Below are positions 25,201 through 36,840 of a stretch of DNA of 64,000 bases, piece after piece. The DNA lies in assembly GCA_008828725.1 (NCBI GenBank), contig MEHQ01003359.1:188170-252169 (forward strand), in the 5' to 3' direction. Both the position numbers and the translations under genes were made by a program. Origin of the DNA: Saccharina japonica. Lineage: Eukaryota; Sar; Phaeophyceae; Laminariales; Laminariaceae. The notes under the pieces are model-generated. The model made no database searches, was not told where the DNA came from, and saw only the letters and a list, made by a program, of their open reading frames with translations. How positions within the stretch are numbered: the first letter of the stretch is position 1; each line of letters starts with the position of its first letter.

Positions 25201-28200
25201 CCGCCTCGAGAGGGACGCGTAGTCAAAATTGAACGACCTACGGCAAGCAACAAATGAGCACCCACACCCATGCACGATATGAGTAGACCCCTTCTCTGCC
25301 CCCACCCCACCCCTTCTCCTTCGCACACACCTCAGGCTCTCCTTCTCCTCCTCGGAAGATTGCCCGGCAGCCGTCAGGGCCCCCCTCGCCCTCTCCACCT
25401 CCTCCTCCAGCCCCTTCCCCCTAGCCTCCAGCCCCACCACCTCCTTCTCCAACAACTCCACCCTACCCCGAGCTGCCACCGCCACCCTCCCAGCCTCCTC
25501 CAACTCCCTCTTCCCAGCCTCCTCCTCCTCTCGCCGCGCTTCTCTTTCCGCAGCAACCTCCACCCTAAGAGCCTCTAGCTCCGCCGCTACCGACTCGAGC
25601 TGGTCCTGCAGCATCTCTCCCCGAGCCGCCGCCGAATCAGCGGCGGTCCGAGCATCCCTCGCCTGCTCCGAAAACCTCGCCGCCTCTTCCTCCTTCGCAG
25701 CCAGAGCGGCAGAAAATCGCGTCTCCGCAGCCTCGGTAAGCCGCGACCCTTCCAAGGCAAGGGCTTGGGCGTCGCTCTTCATGGCGGCGATGCGGGCTTC
25801 GGCTTCGGCGGCTAGGGTTTCGAAAGTGGAGGCTTTTTTCTGGGCCGCTGTGAGATCGGAGATTAGGGACGCTTTTTCGCGGTCGGCGCAGGAAGCGGCC
25901 TCGGCAGCGGACGCCTCGAGAGCCGCGAGGGACTGAGGCACGCGGGGGGGGACGGGGGAGGACGGGAGGAGGGACGGAGGGGGGGGGGGGGTATATAAGG
26001 GGTAGGAGGTGAAAAGCTAGGGAAACGGGGATGGGAAGGGGGCTTGCTGTGGTGGTGATGGTACTAAAAGTAGAGGTGGTGGTGATGGCGGTAGGAGGAG
26101 AAGGACGGGTGCCTAAGACCAATCTCTCAAAGAGTGGCGAACTCCCGTATCGCAAGCAAGATAACACGCCTGTCCAAGGTAATTTTCAGAGCCAACTTTT
26201 CTCGAAAATCAGCGGGGGTAGCACACAACCAAAATTACGATCTTGGGGGAGATCTCGTCGAGATCGTTCCACAGACACAGAAATATAGCTCGGCGTATGC
26301 ACCCTTCCCCTAGTGGAGAAAATCAGCGTGCAAAAAAATCTGAGAGGGTGTGCTGTCTGATCGCGATTCTTATTAGAATGCAGCCCACCCTCGATGTGAC
26401 TGGCCCAACACCTCACGTTTTTCGCTTCGCGGTCTGGTAGCAAGCATGGTCTGCCTGGTCGGTGAAAAGTCGACGTGCTATTCCGTCCCGGCGTTGTAGG
26501 GATGCGAGAGTCTATAATACGACTACGGCCAAGCATACATAAGGGCCTCCCAATCCTTCCTGGCCTTCATAACACTAATGATATCTTCTACACGTCAGAT
26601 AGCTCATCTACAGATAGCTCATCTACAGATAGATTATCTACAGATAGATCATCTCCAGATATATAATCTACAGATAGATCATCTACATATAGATAATCTA
26701 CAGCTAGGCGCATCTGGATCCTAACCTGCCGGTAGGACATGCTGTGCAAGATATGTACAGTACAGATCCAACCCATAAATAAACAGGTCCCTATTAATAA
26801 ACCATGCAGATGATACTGCTCCCACCCGGCGACATGAGCTATTAATAGACCATACAGATCATACAGATCATACAGATCAACAACCTATCTGCCCTGAAAT
26901 ATTTGGAGTATCATGTGTGAATCGATGATCTATCTATCAGTCCGATCTGTCCAACCAGAGGTGTCAGGAAGCATATCAAGCAAGGGAAGAACGAGCGCTG
27001 TCAATCATGGTGTACGGGACCGAGTAATCCTCCCTAAAACCTAGTAGCATTGATGTCAGTAAACCAATTTAACAATTTTACTGTTACGGAGGGCCATAGT
27101 AAATTGGACCGAAAATGGTTAGTGTAAAAGGGGGTATATACAAGTGTTTTTTGTGTGCACCGTAGGCTCTATTTACTAGTGTTTACTATGGTCCCCCGTA
27201 ATAGAGCACCGTACAGAAACCCGAAGCTTGTTCTAATTCCAAGTGTTTTCTTTCTCACATAGGTCGTAGTGCGGCCCTAAACGGGGGGTAAGATAAAATT
27301 TGCTGTCATCGTCAAGGGGCGAAAGTACTACCTCCTCGCATCTTTGCTGTCAACCCTTTCCCACCTCCTGCGCGCTTTCCAGCTTCTCCTGCAGCGCCTC
27401 GACGCCCCTCTGCTTCTCTTCGGCCACAGCCGTCGCCGCTACCGCCGCCCCCTTCGCCTCCTCCACCTCCCGCTCTAGTCCGGCCAGCCTCTCCGCAGCC
27501 ACCGCGGCATCGCCTCGCGCCACTTCCGCCAAGGACCTCTGCTCCGCCCCGGCAGCGGCGGTAGCCTCTTCGGCAGCGCGACGGGCCAGGGTTTCAACAT
27601 CAGCTGAGGCGTTTTTCTCCTCGGCTAAGGCTGCTTCCGCCAGAGTGGCGCGGTCTAGAGCGGCGGAGAGGGCTGCACGGGAGGAATTGAGGCCGTTCTT
27701 TGCCTCGGTCAGCTGGTGGAATGATGATCAGCGTAAGCGAGGGGGGTGAGAGGCGAGAAGAAGAGGCGGTGCGAAGGGAGGGGACGGAGGGAGAGGGAGG
27801 AGGGGGTGGGAGAATATGGAGGGGGGGCCAAACCAGCATTTTAAAATCGAAAATCGAGATTTACCCCATGAGTGAAAAAAAAGTTGAGACTCGACCACAG
27901 CACCTGAAAAAATCGAATAGTTTCGGAGTTAAAAAAACTAATTTAGTTGATGATGGGCCGCCAAACAAAAGCCTCTACGCGGGCTTCCAGAGCTCTTCTA
28001 CGTGCTGGGCGACATATTCCGTGTGGCCGTGTGGTCTTCATAAAACTTGAAAAATGTGGCCAACTTTTTTCGAGCCCTTCGACCCTTCTCTCGGCTTTTC
28101 GCTGATCATCATCAGATTTTGATGAACGCACAGAGAGAGGGCGGGGGGGGGCAGAGAGATGTACGAGCGCGAGGAGAGAGTTGTGGGGGCGAGAGCACCA

Positions 28201-29833
28201 GCACAGGCCGCGGGGGCGGGGCAAGAGAGGATGACGCCCCCTGTGTGCCTGCCTCTGCTATTGTTATTATTATGGTCTCGACGTGGAGCAACATTTCGAC
28301 GTGTGTGTGTGTGGGCGTGCTTGCCCCTGTCTGTGTTGCTTGCGTACGCAATCTATTATATGGGAGGACTAGGAATTGCCGCGCGTGCACGTAGGGGAGA
28401 GAGGGCTACTCATAGAATAGAGTTATACAATAGGGGACAACTATGGGACCCTTGGCGGGTATAAAACTTTTGTTGATCCAAAGGTTCCAACTTTACTTTT
28501 GCAACTTTTTCTGCGGCCGGCTCAGAAGCAACGAAAAAGAATTATTGGGAGCGATATAGAGTAGCACTAAAAAAGTAGTATTATTTTTTTTGTTTAGCGT
28601 CGTATATGTCGTAGAGGAAAGAGTACGAAAAAAGAAGGAGAAAGAATAAGCGTCCCGACCACAGGTATCCAAGCCAGCCACCGCGCTCTCCCGGCACTCG
28701 CGTCGCCACCGGACACCGAGAGAACGGCGAACACCCGCCAACAACAACATCAGCAATCGTGGCGTGTACGGCGCGGCAGCCGTAGTTGCAAGTGCTCGGC
28801 CATACGCACACGTTGACCTTTCTGAGCTCGTATCATCATCAGTCACATACACCAAAGAAATTGTTGTTGTGCTCGTTGGACGAATTTCGACGCACCTTCT
28901 TCAGCGGTCTGGCCCTCGAGCAGCTGCCCTCCTGCCGGGTCCCACCACCGTGTAGCCAGCAGAGCGAGAGTCGGAAGGTAGGTTCTTCTCCGTGCCATTG
29001 GCAGACCGATGCCGGTCGGTCGTCGCATCTGCATGCTCCGTTGCGTGTCTGTTAATATACGGATCCACAGCCGCGGCGACGGGGGGAAATTGGAGTTCAC
29101 AGTGTTTCATGTTTGCGTGTTTGCACAGGGGTTTTGAAATTTAAACGATTGATTTTTTGTCTTGTTTTTAGTGTTGAGTGCTACGGGGTACACTTGAACA
29201 CTTGAAACACTGACCCTTGTACTCTACGAGTACTTCGCAGTTTCGCGGCCGAGGCACGCTCACGCGATGGATGGTGTGGGTCCTCCTCACCAACCCGAAG
29301 CAGTGGCGGCGGCAGCAGAGGTGGCTGTTCCGGCGGTGGCACACGAGGTGGCCATCGCGGTGGACGTTGTGTGTCCCGATCGCCTAGCTCGACAAGGCTT
29401 CGCTGTTGCTCCGTTCTACCTCCGAGCGCCGGCGGCATCTCTGAACTCTCTCAGCTCTCTCTTCGCAGCGCTCAAGTTCGGCGCGCTGGCCGACGAGACG
29501 GAGGTATGTTTAACGCACGGTCGGGAGTGAAGGTGTTTTGTGGGTGGAGTTGCTTTGTCTTCCAGGGAGTGCCACTATATACCTGTATATACCGGGATGC
29601 CAGGCAACATATACGATACCAGGTACCCAGCATCATCTCGTAGCAGAAGTCTGCGCTGTACCTTCAAGTCTACCTGCTGTGATACATCTATCCGTCGCTT
29701 TTCTTGCTATAACGGCCACGAAGAGTAGCGGTGCATGGTGCTCGCAGAGACAGCAGGCGCAGCAAGAAGTGCATCCAATGCCTGTGCAGTTGCTGGTGCC
29801 AGGTGCAGTGCTTGTTGCAGCCGAGACTCATGC

Positions 29834-29917
<84 letters not shown>

Positions 29918-32900
29918 GAGGTGATAAAGCAGTACCGGTAAGTACACCGCAAATGACCACCAAGGTAAAAGTATGCACATGCACAGCGGTTTTTGTATGA
30001 TCGTGATATTTGTACACCCTAGAGCATGGCTCGGGTATGATATGGTTCGTATACGATATATCTCCTTCTGTGCGGTATACCATGCCAGCACGACAGACGA
30101 GTGCAGCATGTCTGTCTTTGTTTTGGAGGGGTCATATAGCCCATAGGTCGTATATATTGTAATAGTACCAGGGTATGGACAGGTACCGGTACCTGGTATG
30201 TATGACATCACACCTGGTACACACGAGTAGCGTCGTCATTTGTCTGTTTCGCTCATAACGCTTGCACTACTCGCAGACACGCGCTATTTAGAGTACAGCG
30301 ATGCTCCGCTATATACCCCTTACGACCTATCCAGCTTCCGCGGCTGTTGTAATTCCAGCCACAGGCTCTCCTTTCGTATGGAGAGTATCCTCTTGCCTTT
30401 TGGCTTCTGGCCTTGTGCATTGGAGAGTGCCAGCATGTGCCAAGCACCAACGCCCCTATCCCTTGGGTCAAGGCAAGGTCGTACTCCTGGCAACGCTGCG
30501 CAATGCTCCACTTGGTTGGGGTACCTATCGGCATTCGTACAGATGATTGCCACAGGTACCAGGTGTCACATTTCGTCGTACGAGCACGATAAATCGATCG
30601 AGTTGCTGCCGATGTAAAAAATTGCCCCCTACCAGTACTCGTACATACATGCTGCTGCGTGTACTGCTTGCGCTTGTTCTAATATGTGCGATTTGAGCGT
30701 GCTCGTGTGCTATCGCTCCTGCTGTCACTCGTACCGAGCACTGCAACTAACCCTGTCTTGGTATTCTGTTGTGCTTCTTGTGTCTGTAGAAAACGTGTTT
30801 TTGTTTTCTCCTGTCTCCTATCATACATGTCCTACACGCTTCTCAGCTCCAATTAATATGTACCTCCCTTTCGCAACTCAGCGGTCAGACCCGGGGTCAC
30901 GTTATGTTGGCGGGGGGAACCGCCCCCCCCCCTTCTTCTTCCCTCCCGCCACCCCACCCTCTCGACGCTAGCGTCCTTTCCAGCAACTCAGCAGTCAGAC
31001 CAGCGGAGTGAACATGAGATAGCTAATAGTAAGTTTCGACGGCCCGGCGGCCTGTATTCTATGAAATTTCCAGATATGGTTCGTCAGGAGCCACGTACTA
31101 GATTATCCAGCGACAGAGAGTAAGACACCTCCTCGTTGGGGGGGGAGTGGAGGACTACGAACATCAGAAAAAGATAATAAAAAATGTATTCGATATGATG
31201 ACCAAAACTTTCTGCCAGGTACTAGGTAAGCAGACAAGTACGCAAGAAAGCGCCCAGTCAGACAAGGACATAGTCTGCCCCCCAGGGAGAGGTAGGTCGA
31301 CCTTACGTTACAACAAACGGGCCGCTTGCGACCCGAGATCGATGACTCGACAGGCTCTCTTAGGCCTGGTGGCGCTTCAGGGTATCGGTCGTTACATGCG
31401 TCATCCCGAGGTTTACGATACATACGTTGTTACCCGTCTTTAAGCGGACAAAGAAACGACAACAGCAACGACATCCATGATACTCCTCCACCAATCCATT
31501 GACACAACAAAAAAAAACTCAATACCGCGTCAGTTGCCCCAAGATGACTCCAACGAAAAACCGACCCATCCACCCATCCGGCCTGTACCTCAAATCAACC
31601 AAGCCAGTACATTCACCCTTTTGCGCGCACACGCCGTCAGTGTTTAGGAAACCCTTTCCCGTTACCCCCTACGTTACCCTAGATACCCTTTCTACTGGTG
31701 TATAAGCCGCAAAAAAAATCGCTCGCGCATGCCATCAATGTTTAGGAAAACCCTTCCACCTACACTAAACAACCTCTATACTTGGTATCAGGATAAATTA
31801 CGGCAAAAACTATCCCACACTACGTACGTACGTAACTCCAAGGAATTTTGTTGCCTAGGAACGTGGGTGCTGTTCCCGCTAAACACGTGATCCCAATTCA
31901 ATCACGCCTTCAAGACGAACCCAAAACCTAGCAAAACAATCGGTAAAATAGTGTCAAAATCTATGGTATTATATTATTCCACAGACTGATTTTGATGTCT
32001 ACCAACATTTCCTCCCTCCCCCCTCTCTACCCAAGCAATGCCTGCCTGGTTGGTGAAAACCCAACGTGGTCCGTCCCGGCATTGTTTATCTACAGACGCG
32101 AGGGTCTATGGTCATACGACTACGGCCATGTATGACATGATACAACCCACAACTCGTTGAAGCTGTCATGCATATGCAAGTCCGCCTCACAAGCGGTTCT
32201 TAGTAAGATGCAGCTCACCCTTCATGCGTCTCGCCGAACACCTCAGGTTTCGCTTCGCGCTTGGTGCAAGCAAGCAATGTCTGCCCTGGTCGGCGAAAAC
32301 CCGACATGCTCCGTCCCGGCATTGTATATGGGGACGCGAGGGTCTATGGTCATACGACTACGGCCATGCACGACATACCCCCTGCTCCGTCTCGAAAGGG
32401 ATGCGTGGGCAATGGCCAAATGACTAAGGCAAGCAACAAATTAGTACGCCCCCCCCCCCCTGCCGAATAAAGACTTTGATGGCGGGATGAAGCAGATGTG
32501 GGTAGGGATAAAAGGGATACTAGGCAAACAAGCAGGAGAGGCAGATACGGGGATAGCTACATTAAGAGCACAGAACGGTAAAATGGTTAGTAGTTCGAAG
32601 GGGAAAAGGGAAGTACTTGTAGAGCATTACCGCAAGCTAGGAACGCCCACAACCAAAGAAACTTTCGACGAAGAATTCGAGAAGGATATCAACGCGTGGG
32701 TAGAGGCGAACGTAGATGCATCAGAAAGGGAAGACAGTGACTCAGAAGGGTTGCAGGGAGAGTTCACAAGAGAAGAAGTAAAGAAGTGTGTAGCTAAACT
32801 TAGAATAGAAAGGCAGCAGGGGCAGACCAAATAGTTAATGAATTTATGAAGTACGGGGGAGAAGGAATGCTTACCATGACGGTTAAGTTGTATAACTGGA

Positions 32901-35900
32901 TATGGAAAAACGAGTACGCACCTAATAGATGGAGAGAAGGAGTAGTAGTAAACTTGTTTAAGAAAGGAGACAAGGCTGACCCGGGTAACTATAGGGGGAT
33001 AACGCTACTAAGCACTGTAGGTAAAACGTTCTGTAAGATTTTGAACGATAGAATGGGAACAATAATGGAGAAGGAAGAAAAATTAGCGAAGGGCAAGCAG
33101 GATTTAGGCCAAACCGTAGCTGCGTCGACCATGTGTACACATTAGGTAAGATAATCCAAGGCAGGAAAGACGCGGGGCTAACAACGTACTGTTTCTTTTT
33201 AGATGTACAGAAGGCCTACGATACAGCATGGAGAAATGGGCTGTGGAAAAAGTTGTGGGAAATAGGGATAAGAGGAAAGATGTGGAGAATGATGAAGAAG
33301 ATGACGGAATGTGCGAGAAGTGCTGTGATGTTGGACGGGGAAATATCGAAGTACGTTGATATCCTACAAGGAGTTGCACAGGGATGTACGCTATCACCTA
33401 ACCTATTCAAGGTATATATTAATGACATGGTAGTAGCAGTAGAAGCAGCATCGCAGGGAGTCATGGTGGGGGAAGATACGGTGTCGGGATTGATGTTTGC
33501 GGATGGTTTCGTCTGCATATCAGAAACACCCGAAGGACTGCAGAAACAAATAGAGAAGGCACTAGAGTACACCAGGAAGTGGAGAGTGACCGCGAACGTA
33601 AAAAAGTGCGCAGTAGTTGTATGTAACGAAGATAAGGAGAGTCCGGTAACTTGTAAGTGGAAGTGGGGAGAAGAGAATTACCGATCGTAGACCAGTATAC
33701 GTACCTTGACGTAGAGATCTCAAAAGGCTTCTCTTAGGATGCACACATAACAAAAATAATAGGGTAAAGCACACGTAGGCAAGATGGAAGCGATCCTATT
33801 AATAACAGACTTGCACCTTGACACTAAAATTATGAGATGTATCCTGATGAATGAAACCCCGCTGCTCTGAAGGGGGGGGGGGGGGGGATGAGACACCCAG
33901 AAATAGAGGCAGACAGGAAAGGGGTGGAAGGGGGAAGAGACGAAAGGGAGAGTCAGATTAAACAACGTCCCAGCCGACATGAAAAAATACATTTGCACGA
34001 GTAAGCATGGAGATGGCAATATAGGGGTGGGGAACCAGAAACTGAAAATATCCGGAACAAAACAGAGGAATAACCACGTAAAATGGTAAAATGAAAACAA
34101 CAGCAGCACCCTTTACAAACAACCGGACACATAAAAAATATCAATACCAGAAAACACACAGAAAGCGCACCGGAAAAAAAAAACACAAAAATGATCACCA
34201 AAGCACACAAATCACAAAAATTACCCGCACTAAACAAAACCGCATGCACGCAGAGAACACACACTTGAGAAAACCACACACAATGAACTACAAAAAATAA
34301 TAAAAACGCATCAACAACTTGCCTGCAACTCCAGGGCGGCGATGGCCTCCTTGCTCTCCTGCGCAGTGGCCTCCAAGGACCTCAGCGTTTCCATTGCCTC
34401 GGCCAGCCTCGCAGCCTTCTCCGCCACGGCAGCAGAAGCGTCGCTCTCACCAACAGCCTTCGCATCGGACAGGGCTTGCAGCTCCGCTTCAAGCCTCGAT
34501 GCCTCCTGCTGAAGTGCACCTGTTATCATGCGCGCGGTTTTACAGTACGCCGTGGTATATAGTCCGACCAAAACAGAGAAGGCAAAAACCGAGCAAAAGA
34601 CGCAGAACAAACATCGTATTGTGCGTGGGGAGGGGTCAAACGGAAAAACAGACAAATATTGTAGTATACGTTTGGATTCAAGAGGCGGATAACTAGTTCG
34701 CCGTAATCTGAAAAGAGACACCATACAGCACATCCATGAACAAGATCGCCCCCATCCCCCCTTCTGCCCCCATCCCTCCTGCCTCCCGCTGCCCCCACCC
34801 CCTCCCTCCACCCCCAATGGCATGCGCAAACCCCTTCCCTCCCTGCCCGCGTCCCAATTTCCCTCCCTCACCCCCCCACTCCTCGCCACCAGCTAGCAAT
34901 ATCTGCCTGGTCGGCGAAAACCCGACGTGCTCCGTCCCGGCATTGTAGAGATGCGAGCGCCTATGGTCATATGACTACGGTCATGCATGTCATGAGTACC
35001 CCCCCCCGACGCGAGGGTCAATAGCCACACGACTACAACCATGCATGACACGAGTAAACACCTCTGCCCCTCCGTCCCCTCTGTCTCCCCCCCCCCCCTT
35101 CCCCAAATACCTCCCCTTTCCTATCCCCGTCCCCCTTCACCAGCCATACACCCATCCCCCCCCCCCCCCCCGATCGCCACCCAGCTCACCCGTCCCCTTC
35201 GAGTGCCGCTCCCCCGCCTCCCGCGCAGCCACCGCCGCCTGCTCCACCTTCTCCGTCAGATCACCGATCGCCGTTTTCGCTTCGGCCTTCTCCCGGGCGA
35301 GGGTAGACTCGGCGGTTGCAAGCTGGGAGGCAGCGGCGGCGGCATCCTCCGCAGCTTTGGAGGTAAGCTCGGCCAGCTCTCGCGCGCGGGCGGCTAGGAG
35401 GCCGCGGGAAGCTTCGGCGTCTTCCGATAGAGCGGCGTTTTTCGCGGCCAGGGTCTGCACGAAGATTATAGGCCGCGACGTAGGTGAAAAAAAAAATAGC
35501 AGCGCAACCGAGAATAGGTTGTTGGTTTGGTTGGCAACAACAACGGAAACGAAACAACAGCAATGCCGCCAACCTCGAGGCCACCTACACCACCAACACC
35601 ACCGGGCAGCTCGTTAAGCCCTTAAGAACTGGTCCCACGCATTTGGGGACAAACTACTTGGAATTAGTGTGGGGCATTTTTTTGTCAGTTCTGAATGGGT
35701 TAAGAACTGGTCCCACGTATTTGGGGACAAACTACTTGGAATTAGTGTAGGATATTTTTTTGTCAGTTCTGAATGGGTTAAGAACTGGTCCCACGTATTT
35801 GGGGTTGGGGACAAACTACTTGGAATTAGTGTGGGACATTGTTTTTGTCAGTTCTGAATGGGTTAAGAACTGGTCCCACGTATTTGCGGACAAACTACTT

Positions 35901-36627
35901 GGAATTAGTGTGGGACATTTTTTGTCAGTTCTGAATGGGTTAAGAACTGGTCCCACGTATTTGGGGACAAACTACTTGGAATTAGTGTGGGGCATTTTTT
36001 TGTCAGTTCTGAATGGGTTAAGAACTGGTCCCACGTATTTGCGGAAAAACTACTTGGAATTAGTGTGGGGCATTTTTTTGTCAGTTCTGAATGGGTTAAG
36101 AACTGGTCCCACGTATTTGGGGACAAACTACTTGGAATTAGTGTGGGACATTTTTTGTCAGTTCTGAATGGGTTAAGAACTGGTCCCACGTATTTGCGGA
36201 CAAACTACTTGGAATTAGTGTGGGCAATTTTTTTGTCAGTTCTGAATGGGTTAAGAATTGGTCCCACGTATTTGGGGACAAACTACTTGGAATTAGTGTG
36301 GGGCATTTTTTTGTCAGTTCTGAATGGGTTAAGAACTGGTCCCACGTATTTGGGGTTGGGGACAAACTACTTGGAATTAGTGTGGGACATTTTTTGTCAG
36401 TTCTGAATGGGTTAAGAACTGGTCCCACGTATTTGCGGAAAAACTACTTGGAATTAGTGTGGGCCATTTTTTTGTCAGTTCTGAATGGGTTAAGAACTGG
36501 TCCCACGTATTTGGGGTTGGGGACAAACTACTTGGAATTAGTGTGGGACATTTTTTTTGTCAGTTCTGAATGGCCTAAGCGAATACCAATCGTAAGCCGT
36601 GCCACCTCAAAAACCAGCGGCAGCGGC

Positions 36628-36662
<35 letters not shown>

Positions 36663-36806
36663 TAGCGGAGGCAAACGACGATGACAGACCCGGGATCTTT
36701 CTCTTGCCTCAAGCTCCCAACCACACCACTATATAACGACAAAACTTCTATAAAAGTTCGTTCAGCGGTACCAAACGTAAGCCGTGGCGTCTCGTACAGC
36801 AAGAGC

Positions 36807-36840
<34 letters not shown>

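Noticed and set aside
29832..29917. Poly-glutamine protein on the minus strand over the CTG repeat
   Set aside because: The minus-strand frame has no coding context on either side. The plus-strand Ala frame at least has matching splice phases.
31147..31443. A 98-codon plus-strand frame in intron 13
   Set aside because: No recognisable domain, no matching splice partners, and the reverse strand is open over the same interval.
35622..36579. CRISPR-like regular array
   Set aside because: The whole unit repeats, including what would be the spacer. There are no unique spacers, and the setting is a eukaryotic intron.
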